A stretch of DNA of 64,000 nucleotides, from NCBI GenBank assembly GCA_023374025.1, contig SIJG01000163.1:80785-144784 (forward strand). Reading direction: 5' to 3'. A model generated the notes under the pieces. The model did no database searches, had not been told where the DNA came from, and was given only the letters and a program-made list of their open reading frames with translations. Within the stretch, counting starts at the first letter, position 1. The number at the start of each line of letters is the position of its first letter. Source of the stretch: Heterodera schachtii. Its lineage: Eukaryota > Nematoda > Chromadorea > Rhabditida > Heteroderidae. A program made the translations under genes and the position numbers. Positions 1 through 11,329 of this stretch are shown here, piece after piece.

Positions 1-801
1 ATTTCTATACCAAGGACATACGAAAAATAGGGCGGGGTCGACCCCCTCCGCCTTCGCCTGTGAAGTTCCCCAAAATGGGCGGACCCCTCCCCCTTTTTAA
101 TGTATGACTTGAAATGTTCTAACCGACTGAACTCACGGGCACCCATTTTAAAGGCTCTAACATATTCTTTGTCCCAATTTATCCCGCACCCTCCATTTCC
201 AACCTACGTTATAAAAGGGAGTAGGGCTGGCAATTTTCAAATAAATTTACCGCTTGTTGTTTACGAAGGCCTTCCCTCTTACGAGTGCCCACATGCCCTT
301 TACGGCTACAATTACGAAGGCCTCACATTTTTGACGAAAGCGCTTATCAATACTGGTCGTCGCAAGAAAAACCGAAGTTTTGGTGAAATTTATTAAGAGA
401 CTTTGGTACCAATTACCAATTCTTTTTTATTTTTCTTTCGTTTCTCTTTTTCTTTTCTCTCCCTAGACGACTCTCCTTCCTTCTTCCCTTTTGACTCTTC
501 CCGACCCCGATTACGAAGGCCACCTCCGATGCAATTAAATTAGGTCGTTTTTATAAATGGTTTTGCGCGTCTCGTTCTCATCCCATTGCCTTTCAGTGCA
601 ATTCTCTTGCTTAAAAGCTCGCTTATTTACTTTTTTATTTGTTAGGGCTCAAGCGAAACAACCAATGTCGGCTTTATATATGAAAAGGCTGTGAACTTAC
701 CGCTTTCACTCCACAGGAAATGGCTGTTCGTCCATTTCCATCCAAAAACGGGTGAATTCCGGCACGCACCATGTCCTCGACCTGAATTAAAAAAGGAATT
801 T

Positions 802-1430
802 TTAAGAATTTTCAAGCTGTGTAATCAAGAAATCGGCGAACCAATGCTTTAATTTTTCCATTTGTTCAGTGAGCAAATTTCGTTCATTATCAGCTGTCAT
901 CTCCTCTTGCAATGTGTCTGGCGGTGGCCATGCTTCATATTCCATTTGCTGTCCCCAGCCGATGGCAGTGTTGTACAGCATCGCCACGCGTTGGTAGCCT
1001 GCACGGTCGGGCCACTGATCTGTGAAGCCGTCGACCACTGCTTTTAGCTCACCGATCTGAATTAATTTCCCATATTCTTTTGTTTTCATTTCATTTTTCA
1101 CTTTCTTGTCCAATCGATTGCGGTGCTTTTCAAACAGCTGAGTGCACGACATGTGATCCTTTCTTGCTTGGCTGATCGTTGGAGCAGCTGCTCCCCACAC
1201 CAATTCTCATGGCAACGAAATTGCCATTCTGTGCCGCAATGAGTTATTTTGAAGAATTTTGTCGCCGGCTTGGTAGACAAAGGTGGAAGTGCTGTGGGTT
1301 CTGTTGACGAAAAGGTCGTCGGGATGCACAACGACGTCGACAAATTCAGAAGCTCCCTGTTCCTCCGTGTGCACTTTGCCCCATCCGTTGTCTCCGCCCT
1401 AGAAAGAGATGCTCTAAGAGGTGGAGTTTA
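802..1430 (-). pseudogene. Captured coding fragment in repeat copy 1, broken
   Basis: On the minus strand two frames carry protein-like sequence. Upstream is EFVDVVVHPDDLFVNRTHST..FVYQAGDKIL, which stops after MAISLP. It is followed in another frame by VWGAAAPTISQARKDH and a 130-residue tail rich in K, E, Q and W, ending LITQLENS. Comparison with copies at 5600-5845 and 9925-10054 shows that small indels near 1215-1225 break the frame ('ggcaacgaaattgcc' here, 'ggcaaccgaaatcttgcc' at 5660). The protein family is not recognised. It is called a pseudogene because the reading frame is broken and it lies inside a repeat. Confidence 0.5.
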
Positions 1431-1907
1431 AACTCAAAAGGGTTTAATGGTTGGGACCGGGACCTGTCCCTGTTTCCGTTTTCTTATCAAGGACTAGTTC
1501 TGGGTCTAAGTTTAAACCAGGGTTCCCCGCTTTTTCTCGTTGAACGATTTGACAAAAATCTGGGAAATTAGGTACACTTGTCCTTTAAGCCATAACAATA
1601 AAATGTAAATAAGCAAACTTTAAGCAAGAGAAATGCGCGGAGAAGCAATTTGATTAGAAGGAGACGCGCACAACCAAATACATAATATATGCGTGGGAAG
1701 CATACGTTTTAGGGGTAGGAGGTCGACCCCCGTCGTAAATGGTACCAGAGGAGGGGCCTTCGTAACGGGGTCGAGAAGGGTCAAAGGGGGAAAAGAAGTA
1801 ACGAGGGAGAGGGAAAAGAAAAAAAGAAAATTAGAGAATCTCTACCAATATCTCGTAACAAAGATGCGGGATCTTTGTGACAAAGGACATGTTAGTCTCT
1901 AAAATGG

Positions 1908-1990
1908 GCGCCCGTAGCTCAGTCGTTTAGAGCATTTTATGTCATACATAAAAATGGGAGGGGTCCCATTTTGGGGTCCTTAGCAGGCGA
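1908..1990 (+). repeat. tRNA-like segment in right arm of repeat copy 1
   Basis: The sequence 'gcgcccgtagctcagtcg' followed by 'tttagagc' matches the 5' half of a tRNA: a 7-base acceptor strand, a D arm with GCTC/GAGC pairing and an A-box-like promoter. It continues into a hairpin 'ttttat'/'ataaaa' whose 7-base loop gtcatac places CAT at the anticodon position. No matching 3' acceptor strand and no good B box follow, so this is a tRNA-derived repeat part and not a functional tRNA. Sister copies start at 6282 and 10489 (plus), with inverted diverged copies near 100-155 and 4645-4700. Confidence 0.45.
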
Positions 1991-2800
1991 AGTAGGGGGT
2001 TGTATGCCCATGATATGAAAATGCCGTGGATTAGAGTCTCATTCCGAGGCCTCAGAATTCTCGGACTTCCGAGGTCTAATAGGCGGTCACTCGCTAGTAG
2101 CGCCAAAATGACCACTTGCCGGCGTTAAAATGGACCCTGTAAACTCTTGTGGCACGTGCGAGCACTCAAATGGCATTAGCCTGTCGTCCCTTCCCCTCCG
2201 CAAAGAGCACGACATCTGACGCCCTCACATCATCCCCTTCAATAGGCTTTGGTTTTGGGAAATATTAATTATTTTTTATTTTATTTAAGCTAACCTAGGT
2301 TCAGAAACCCTTCACTAGGTTTAGGTTCAGCCCCGAAAACACCCAATAGGTTTTGGTTTATCCAATTGGCTTTGATTTGGAATGGTGGTTTTCGAACCCT
2401 CAAATAGGGGGGAGTAAACACTAACGAATTATTTCCAATTTAAATATTTTGAATTGGCATAAAATTAAAAAAAAAGAAAAGAAATTTCCGAATTTTTACC
2501 AAAAAATTCCGGAAAACGGAATCCAGATGCCCAAAATTTTCTTCATTCTTCAAGAGAGCCGAATGGTATTAAATGTGCAAAATAAGTTGTCAGCAATCTA
2601 CTTTATCAAATTTTTTTGAAAATCCCGCTTTTTCCATTCATTTAGCCACTTTAATCCCGAATTTTTTTGAATCATAATTTAGGTAAATTTGATCATAGTC
2701 ACCAAATTCAAATTGCTTAAAACTTTCAGCTGATCGGTGTAAAAAGGTTAGAAATGGGTTGGAAAAATAGAATAGGGGGCGCATTTGCCCCTTTTCAGGC

Positions 2801-4430
2801 AAAACGAAATAAAATTAAGTTGGAACATGACGGCGCGCTCTAGGTTTTCGACCAATTTAGCGCAGCTGGGTTTAAAAAATTTTGGCGATGTGAGTTATCG
2901 CGATGCCGACGCACGGATTCTCCGACTCGTCCACCGTTATAACGACATCAATAACAATCATCTCCCCCAAAATTATCACAATTATGCAAGTCAATGTGAA
3001 TCCCGAAAACACTAACAATTTTCGGCAATTGTTAAAATTATTGGTTCCACAAAAAAAGAATAAAAACCCGAAAAAACCCATTTTAGGGGTTATTTGATGC
3101 GCTGAGCACGACTTTGATCTTGTTTTGACTTTGTTAGACGCACATCTGACCAAACTGACAAATTATTATGCATGAACATCAGCTTACATTCAAAAAAATT
3201 CCTTGGAAAAATCCAAAAATAAATAAAATCTATGGCCGAAGGGATTTGGCGTTTCCGTTTCAATAAAAGTTACGTGAAAAAGAAGAAAAAAGAAAACAGA
3301 TGTGTGCATACGTAGAAATAATCAGTGTTAACTCTTAAGAGGACGAATAGTTGTACATTTATTAATTAAATTATACATTTGTTGCCTCAGGCAATGTTTT
3401 GTTGTTGTTGTTGTGATTAAAAGGGGTCCCGAGGGGGAAAGAGGAAACAGCACATAAAACAAACAACATTAAGCATAAGCAAACAGCATTATGTGTACAT
3501 GGAGGAAGCTAAACACAAAAACATTGTTGCTGGACCAAAAAATTCAGGATAATGTGGAAACAAAATGGGCCCCCGGGGGGGGGAGTCCAACGGTTGTTGG
3601 TGGTCCCTCTCCTTAATGAGAGAAGTTGAAGCCCCTCGAGGTCCCACTTTTTTAGGGGGAGGGTAAAATAAATTTTATTATTGTTTTAAAAATAGGAATT
3701 TTATTTCAAAGTTGTGGAGCAAAAAGAATTAAATGGGAGAAGATATAAATAAGAATAAAAAATTAATTTATCTTGGTATTTTAATTCAAAAAAAGGTGAA
3801 ATAAAAAAATAATATTAATTATCATTAAATTAATTAATTAATTTTTTTTCAAAAAAGCCCATTAAAAGTAAGCATAAAAAATGTCTCTCCGGCCTCCCAG
3901 GTTGGAAATAAATTTTTTTCGACCATCTGACCTCCGATTGACATTCCGGACCCTGTCAATTCCTCGAAAAAAATATTATTATTTTTTGGACAGAAGGGCT
4001 TTAATTGGGAGGAAATAAGCAGAGCCCCACGGGGTCCACCACATCTGCCGCTTATCTTTTGTGCCTGTGCGATGTTGGAAGAAGCATTTTTTGTTTTGTT
4101 TTGAAGAGTGCCGTGGGGTGGACACTTCGGGGCGGATAAAATTAGGGGGGGAGACACCCAAAAATTTGTTTTGACGAATTTTGGCGGCCATGGACAAATG
4201 GCCCACCCTAAAAAATGTGCATAATTGGATAAATTATGGGCGACATACATGTTCGGCTTTGATGATGAATATGGTGAGCAATTTTAATGGGGAAGAGGGG
4301 ATAAAGCCGGGAGTTGGATTGAATTTATCCAAGAAATTCATAAAGCAAAGAGCTGTTTTTCAAGGGCATTCTTAGAAATAAGGACATAATGTATCAATTT
4401 TTATTAAAGTCATTGTAAAATGAATATTTA
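2801..4430. other. No gene found
   Basis: AT-rich DNA with short open frames in both strands, none with convincing splice sites or family resemblance. It contains simple runs such as 'gttgttgttgttg' near 3405 and a G-run near 3575-3585. An open minus frame at 3849-4250 is compositionally unremarkable and was not accepted. Confidence 0.4.
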
Positions 4431-5130
4431 TTTCAATTTACTAAGAATTTTGGGGCTTCGGGTTCCAATTTCCGGAAAATCTTGGGCCTCGGAATTTCGA
4501 TTTTCGAGATTTTTGGTGCCTCCGAATGAGACTCTAACCCAAGACAATTCCATACGATGGACATGCTAAAAATGGGGGGTGGGGGATCTACCCCATCCGC
4601 CTTCGCCTGCGAAGGTCCCCAAAATGGGAGGGGCGCCTCCCCTTTTTCATGTATGACCTGAAATGTTCTAGCCGACAGAGCTCACGGGCCCCCATTTTAA
4701 AGGTTCAAACAAATCCTTTGTCCCAATTTATCCCATACCCGGCTTCCTTCTGAACCCTCCATTTTCAACCTACAATGATAAATGGATTTATTTTGATAGA
4801 ATAGTTGTTCGCGATTTCAGTGCACTTCTCTTGCTTAAAAGCTTGCATATTTATTTTTATTTGTTAGGCTCAAGCGAAAACTAGGAATGTCATCTTTACA
4901 TATGAACAGACTATGAACGTTCGGGGTGGGTAAACTATCGGGTGTCTTAATTGACGCCGGACTGGTACCTCGCCCCTATTCCTTACCGCTTTCGCTCCAA
5001 AGGAGATGGCAGTTCGTCCATTTGCATCTGAAAACGGGTGGGTCCGGCACCATGCCCTCGACCTGAAATGAAAAAAGGAAACTTGTAAGAATTTTGGAGC
5101 TGCGAACTGGATTGCAAAAATTTTATGAGC

Positions 5131-5845
5131 TTAATTATTAGAAGCCATTAACCTTCCAACGGCCACACTTATAGCCAAGTCCCGGGTGGTCGTCAGCGTT
5201 TGAATGCGCTCAATAGACCAGCCGGGGCTCGATTGGAGTCGGTGGATTTTTTTGGCCATCAATCTCCAACCGCTATAACAATGAGGGGGAATGGGATTAC
5301 GAAAATTACTGAAAAAAATCATTTTTACATCGATTTTCCCAAATTGGCCGATGCAAATGTCCTCCAGGTCTGGCAAACTGAAGTGCAGACAAAGCGGTCC
5401 GCAAGAACATTCGCCACGAATACGGCTGGGGATGATCCGCCAGAGGAACAGATGGTATTCGTCCTCCGTCCGGCGGCGTTTTTGGTGTGCAATGCGCAGT
5501 TCTTTCGCTTCCTAAACACTTTATTATTGCGGCTATTTTTTTTGTTGTTCTGACCTCTTTATTTGACGCCCTGGGATAAGTGTCGTTTTTAACGACCCAC
5601 CTATCCCAATTCATCCCCTTCAAGATTGTTGGGGCAGCTGCTCCCCACACCAATTCTCCTGGCAACCGAAATCTTGCCATTCTGTGCCGCAATGAGTTGT
5701 TTGGCAGGATTTTGTCGCAGGCTTGGTAGACAAAGGTGGCAGTGCTGTGAGTTCTGTTGACGAAAAGGTCCCGGGGTGCACAACGACGTCGACAAATTCA
5801 GAAGCGCCCTGTTCTTCCATGCGCTTATTTTTCCCGTTGAGCATT
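5131..5845 (-). pseudogene. Captured coding fragments in repeat copy 2
   Basis: Reading the minus strand, 5620-5845 encodes a version of the fragment found in copy 1 (EFVDVVVHP..., then HRMARFRLPGELVWGAAAPT) with frame changes around 5775. A second, different protein-like stretch at 5131-5520 gives EDEYHLFLWRIIPSRIRGEC and later PDLEDICIGQFGKIDVKM and GWSIERIQTLTTTRDLAI. This second stretch is absent from copy 1, where the corresponding place holds the ISQARKDH...LITQLENS tail. Different copies of the repeat therefore appear to carry different coding scraps next to a shared one. Neither protein is recognised. Confidence 0.45.
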
Positions 5846-6281
5846 TTTCTGCCCTAAAAAGAGGATTCCTAATGACGAGTTTTCCAAAAATTTCGGTCCC
5901 GACAAACTACCAAAATTCAGACAAAAATCTGGGAAATTAGGTACACTTGTCCTTTAAGCCATAACAAATAAAATGTAAATAAGCAAAATTTAAGCAAGAG
6001 AAATGCGCGGAGAAGCAATTTGATTAGAAGGAAACGCGCACAACCAAATACATAACATATGCGTGGGAAGCAAACGTTTTAAGGGTAGAAGGTCGACCCC
6101 CGTCGTAAATGGTACCAGAGGAGGGGTCTTCGTAACGGGGTCGAGAAGGGTCAAAGGGGGAAAAGAAGTTACGAAGGAGAGTGAAAAGAAAAAGAAAAAA
6201 ATTAGAGACTCTCTACCAATATCTCGTAACAAGGATGCGGGATAAATTGTGACAAAGGACATGTTAGTGTCTCTAAAATGA

Positions 6282-6340
6282 GCGCCCGTGGCTCAGTCGG
6301 TTAGAACATTTTATGTCATACATCAAAATGGGAGGGGCCC
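6282..6340 (+). repeat. tRNA-like segment in right arm of repeat copy 2
   Basis: This starts 'gcgcccgtggctcagtcgg' then 'ttagaaca', an A-box-like tRNA 5' half. As in the sister copies there is no recognisable 3' acceptor strand. Confidence 0.42.
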
Positions 6341-6387
6341 CATTTGGGGTCCTTAGCAGGCGAAGTAGGGGGTTTGTATGTCCATGA

Positions 6388-9352
6388 ATTTATAAAAAAT
6401 ACTGGGAAGGGTGGGGCTTGATTCATCCAAAATTAAGACAAAATATAACAACAGCATAAAATGGTATGAGATGGGGAAAATTATAATGAATTTATTATAG
6501 AATTTAAAAGTCAATAATTTATAAGAAATACTGGGAAGGGTGGGGCTTGATTCATCCAATATTAAGACAAAATATAACAACAGCATAAAATGGTATGAGA
6601 TGGGGAAAATTATAATGAATTTATTATAGAATTTAAAAGTCAATAATTTATAAAAAATACTGGGAAGGGTGGGGCTTGATTCATCCAATATTAAGACAAA
6701 ATATAACAACAGCATAAAATGGTATGAGATGGGGAAAATTATAATGAATTTATTATAGAATTTAAAAATCAATAATTTATAAGAAATACTGGGAAGGGTG
6801 GGGCTTGATTCATCCAATATTAAGACAAAATATAACAACAGCATAAAATGGTATGAGATGGGGAAAATTATAATGAATTTATTATAGAATTTAAAAGTCA
6901 ATAATTTATAAAAAATACTGGGAAGGGTGGGGCTTGATTCATCCAATATTAAGACAAAATATAACAACAGCATAAAATGGTATGAGATGGGGAAAATTAT
7001 AATGAATTTATTATAGAATTTAAAAGTCAATAATTTATAAGAAATACTGGGAAGGGTGGGGCTTGATTCATCCAATATTAAGACAAAATATGACAACAGC
7101 ATAAAATGGTATGAGATGGGGAAAATTATAATGAATTTATTATAGAATTTAAAAGTCAATAATTTATAAAAAATACTGGGAAGGGTGGGGCTTGATTCAT
7201 CCAATATTAAGACAAAATATAACAACAGCATAAAATGGTATGAGATGGGGAAAATTATAATGAATTTATTATAGAATTTAAAAGTCAATAATTTATAAAA
7301 AAATACTGGGAAGGGTGGGCTTGATTCATCCAATATTAAGACAAAATATAACAACAGCATAAAATGGTATGAGATGGGGAAAATTATAATGAATTTATTA
7401 TAGAATTTAAAAGTCAATAATTTATAAGAAATACTGGGAAGGGTGGGGCTTGATTCATCCAATATTAAGACAAAATATAACAACAGCATAAAATGGTATG
7501 AGATGGGGAAAATTATAATGAATTTATTATAGAATTTAAAAGTCAATAATTTATAAGAAATACTGGGAAGGGTGGGGCTTGATTCATCCAATATTAAGAC
7601 AAAATATGACAACAGCATAAAATGGTATGAGATGGGGAAAATTATAATGAATTTATTATAGAATTTAAAAGTCAATAATTTATAAAAAATACTGGGAAGG
7701 GTGGGGCTTGATTCATCCAATATTAAGACAAAATATAACAACAGCATAAAATGGTATGAGATGGGGAAAATTATAATGAATTTATTATAGAATTTAAAAG
7801 TCAATAATTTATAAAAAAATACTGGGAAGGGTGGGCTTGATTCATCCAATATTAAGACAAAATATAACAACAGCATAAAATGGTATGAGATGGGGAAAAT
7901 TATAATGAATTTATTATAGAATTTAAAAATCAATAATTTATAAGAAATACTGGGAAGGGTGGGGCTTGATTCATCCAATATTAAGACAAAATATAACAAC
8001 AGCATAAAATGGTATGAGATGGGGAAAATTATAATGAATTTATTATAGAATTTAAAAGTCAATAATTTATAAAAAATACTGGGAAGGGTGGGGCTTGATT
8101 CATCCAATATTAAGACAAAATATAACAACAGCATAAAATGGTATGAGATGGGGAAAATTATAATGAATTTATTATAGAATTTAAAAGTCAATAATTTATA
8201 AGAAATACTGGGAAGGGTGGGGCTTGATTCATCCAATATTAAGACAAAATATAACAACAGCATAAAATGGTATGAGATGGGGAAAATTATAATGAATTTA
8301 TTATAGAATTTAAAAGTCAATAATTTATAAGAAATACTGGGAAGGGTGGCTTGATTCATCCAATATTAAGACAAAATATAACAACAGCATAAAATGGTAT
8401 GAGATGGGGAAAATTATAATGAATTTATTATAGAATTTAAAAGTCAATAATTTATAAGAAATACTGGGAAGGGTGGGGCTTGATTCATCCAATATTAAGA
8501 CAAAATATGACAACAGCATAAAATGGTATGAGATGGGGAAAATTATAATGAATTTATTATAGAATTTAAAAGTCAATAATTTATAAAAAATACTTGGAAG
8601 GGTGGGGCTTGATTCATCCAATATTAAGACAAAATATAACAACAGCATAAAATGGTATGAGATGGGGAAAATTATAATGAATTTATTATAGAATTTAAAA
8701 GTCAATAATTTATAAAAAATACTGGGAAGCGCGGGGCTTGATTCATCCAATATTAAGACAAAATATAACAACAGCATAAAATGGTATGAGATGGGGAAAA
8801 TTATAATGAATTTATTATAGAATTTAAAAGTCAATAATTTATAAAAAATACTGGGAAGGGTGGGGCTTGATTCATCCAATATTAAGACAAAATATAACAA
8901 CAGCATAAAATGGTATGAGATGGGGAAAATTATAATGAATTTATTATAGAATTTAAAAGTCAATAATTTATAAAAAATACTGGGAAGGGTGGGGCTTGAT
9001 TCATCCAATATTAAGACAAAATATAACACCAGCATAAAATGGTATGAGATGGGGAAAATTATAATGAATTTATTATAGAATTTAAAAATCAATAATTTAT
9101 AAGAAATACTGGGAAGGGTGGGGCTTGATTCATCCAATATTAAGACAAAATATAACAACAGCATAAAATGGTATGAGATGGGGAAAATTATAATGAATTT
9201 ACTATAGAATTTAAAAGTCAATAATTTATAAAAAATACTGGGAAGCGTGGGGCTTGATTCATCCAATATTAAGACAAAATATAACAACAGCATAAAATGG
9301 TATGAGATGGGGAAAATTATAATGAATTTATTATAGAATTTAAAAGTCAATA
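6388..9352. repeat. 129-bp tandem satellite, about 23 copies
   Basis: The motif 'actgggaagggtggggcttg' recurs at 6401, 6530, 6659 and onward to about 9240 with a spacing of 129 bases. Copies differ by a few substitutions (for example ataagaaatac/ataaaaaatac, tataaca/tatgaca) and rare one-base indels near 7305, 7822 and 8349. Because 129 is a multiple of three and no stop falls in one minus frame, the array gives open frames of 668 and 341 codons with a 43-residue repeat. This is a periodicity effect and there is no evidence of a gene. The array sits at the right arm of repeat copy 2. Confidence 0.95.
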
Positions 9353-9439
9353 TATAAATTGCAAAAAAAAAAAATTAAGCATAAATTATTTAAAAAAATA
9401 ATTAAAAATAAAGCATAAAATTTTTTTATTAAAATAAAT

Positions 9440-9860
9440 TAATAAAGCATTGCAAAGTGCCTTCTGCTGTCCTTCTTGGCCATTCAAAATGACCACATTA
9501 TTAAACGGGGCGTGCCAATGTCCAAATAATCTCCGCCTCCATTCATTGGCGGTAGGGGCGAATCATTGGCAAACTTTTAAACAATAATTATTAATTTTAT
9601 ATTTATAATTTTAATTTTAATTTGATTAATTCATTCGTTTGTGCACCTTATTCCCATGCTTTTCGTCCCCTGCGGCGGCATTTGTGCCACCGTTTTTTGT
9701 GCTGGCGTCCATTGCGCAGAACAATTGCTTCACTTTAACACTTGGGTCGGGCAGCCCACTGAATGCTTCTTCCACAGTGATTTTAGGCTAAAAATTGGCT
9801 TTTTCATTGGAAGAAATTTAATTGCAATTTTTATGAGTTTAAAAAAATGGTAGGGAAAAG
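9440..9860 (-). pseudogene. Partial duplicate of two receptor-phosphatase exons
   Basis: This block is a close copy of 18560-18960, which holds two exons (18582-18695 and 18770-18910) of the receptor tyrosine phosphatase gene. The intervening intron is included. The real gene has five G in 'aaacgggggcgtgcc' where this copy has four (near 9505), which shifts the frame inside the first exon. The catalytic and membrane exons are not present. It lies between the 129-bp satellite and repeat copy 3 and is interpreted as a non-functional segmental duplicate. Confidence 0.75.
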
Positions 9861-9924
9861 AGAGAGCGAAATTTTGAAAAATTCAGGACCAGGCTTTAGG
9901 AATTAATTGTATGGGCGTGCCGCA

Positions 9925-10054
9925 ATGAGTTGTTTGGCAGGATTTTGTCGCCGGCTTGGTAGACGAAAGTGGCAGTGCTGTGTGTCCTGTTAACGAAGAG
10001 GTCGCCGGGGTGGACAACGACGTCGACAAATGCAGCAGCGCCCTGTTCTTCCAT
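9925..10054 (-). pseudogene. Captured coding fragment in repeat copy 3 (open frame)
   Basis: On the minus strand an ATG at 10054 opens MEEQGAAAFVDVVVHPGDLF, continuing VNRTHSTATFVYQAGDKILP and NNSLR. It stays in one frame to the edge of the repeat block. This is the least damaged version of the fragment seen at 1210-1430 and 5690-5845 and gives the likely ancestral reading. It is too short and too embedded in repeat to be called a gene. The protein family is not recognised. Confidence 0.45.
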
Positions 10055-10488
10055 GTGCTCATTGCCCCATCCGTTGTCTCCGCCCTCGAAAGAGATGCTC
10101 TAAGAGGTGGAGTTTAAACTCAAAAGGGTTTAATGGTGGGACCGGGACCAGGTACACTTGCCCTTTAATCCATAACAAATAAAATGTAAATAAGCAAACT
10201 TTTAAGCAAGAGAAATGCACGGAAAAGCAATGTGATTAGAAAGAGACGCGCACAACCAAATACATAACACATTCGTGGCAAGCATACGTTGTAGGGGTAG
10301 GAGGTCGACCCCCGTCGTAAACGGTACCAGAGGAGGGGCCTTCGTAACGGGGTCGAGAAGGGTCAAAGGGGGAAAAGAACTTACGAGCGAGAGGAAAAAG
10401 AAAAAGAATTAGAGAATCTCTACCAATATCTCGTAACAAGGATGCGGGATAAATTGTGACAAAGGACATGTTAGAGTCTCTAAAATGA

Positions 10489-10545
10489 GCGCCCGTGGCT
10501 TAGTCGGTTAGAGCATTTTATGTCATACATAAAAATGGGAGGGGT
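10489..10545 (+). repeat. tRNA-like segment in repeat copy 3
   Basis: This has the same tRNA 5'-half text as at 1908 and 6282: 'gcgcccgtggcttagtcgg' then 'ttagagca', with the ttttat..ataaaa hairpin. No functional 3' half is seen. Confidence 0.42.
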
Positions 10546-11329
10546 CCCATTTTGGGGTCCTTAGCAGGCGAAGTAGGGGGTTGTATGTCCATAATATGAA
10601 AATGCCGTGGATTAGAGTCTCATTCCGAGGCCTCAGAATTCTCGGACTTCCGAGGTCTAATAGGCGGTCACTCGCTAGTAGCGCCTAATGACCACTTGCC
10701 GGCGCTAAAATGGACCCCGTGAACTCAGGTGGCACGTGCAAGCACTCAAATGGCATTAGCCTGCCGTCCCTTCCCCTCCGCAAAGGGCACGACATCTGAC
10801 GCCCTCACACCATCCCCTCCAATAGGCTTTGGTTTTGGGAAATATTAATTATTTTTTTATTTTATTTAAGCTAACCTAGGTTCAGAAACCCTTCACTAGG
10901 TTTAGGTATAGCCCCGAAAACACCCAATAGGTTTTGGTTTATCCAATTGGCTTTGATTTGGAATGATGGTTTTTGAACCCTCAAAAAGGGGGGAGTAAAT
11001 ACTAACAAATTTTTATTTCCAATTTAAATAAAAATATTGAATTGGCATAAAATTTAAAAAAAAGAAGTAAAGAAATTTGTCAGTAATCTACTTTATCAAA
11101 TTTTTTTTAAAAATCCCGCCCTTTCCACATTCATTTAGCCACTTTCATCCTGAATTTTTTTGAATCATAATTTAGGTAAATATTGATCATAGTCACCAAA
11201 TTCAAATTGCTTAAAAACGGTCAGCTGATCGATGTAAAAAGGTTAGAAATGGGTTGGAAAAATAGAATAGGGGGGCGCATTTGCCCCTTTTCAGGCTGAA
11301 AAAGTTCCGTGACTGAAGTGTCAAAACCC

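Larger units (their letters stand above)
1..2800. repeat. Composite inverted-repeat element, copy 1 (left end outside or at window edge)
   Basis: The first ~200 bases are an inverted, diverged copy of about 1840-2010; both arms contain a tRNA-like stretch and the same flanking GC-rich text. Between the arms lies a captured coding fragment (802-1430, minus). The stretch 1240-2800 is repeated nearly collinearly at 9925-11297, and both copies end at the same text, 'cgcatttgcccc' followed by 'ttttcaggc'. The layout (long inverted arms around host-like coding scraps) resembles a non-autonomous, gene-capturing DNA element. No transposase is visible, so the class is inferred. The outer boundary and target-site duplication cannot be defined here. 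Confidence 0.55.
4440..6387. repeat. Composite inverted-repeat element, copy 2, right arm cut by satellite
   Basis: The left arm (about 4440-4760) is the reverse complement of the right-arm text seen at 1840-2090 and 10430-10660, including the tRNA-like part and the 'ttagagtctcattc' motif on the opposite strand. The interior repeats copy 1: the text around 4980-5065 matches 700-785, and 5630-5840 matches 1185-1370. The right arm begins near 6230, with the tRNA-like start at 6282, and stops where the 129-bp satellite begins near 6388. The satellite therefore interrupts or truncates this copy. Confidence 0.55.
9925..11297. repeat. Composite repeat, copy 3 (right half only)
   Basis: The block is collinear with 1240-2800 of copy 1, including the coding fragment, the 'ggtcgacccccgtcgtaaa' stretch, the tRNA-like segment (from 10489), the 'ttagagtctcattccgaggc' motif and the common terminus 'ttttcaggc' near 11290. 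It lacks the left arm. About 60 bases of copy 1 (near 1450-1550) and about 100 bases (near 2490-2580) are missing. Confidence 0.6.

Noticed and set aside
1908..1990. Functional tRNA-Met gene
   Set aside because: Only the 5' half fits; there is no 3' acceptor strand, T arm or B box.
3849..4250. Minus-strand frame of 133 codons
   Set aside because: No splice signals, no recognisable motif, composition like the surrounding non-coding DNA.
6353..9350. Open minus frames of 668 and 341 codons with a 43-residue hydrophobic repeat
   Set aside because: They coincide exactly with the 129-bp satellite; the frame is open only because the period is a multiple of three.
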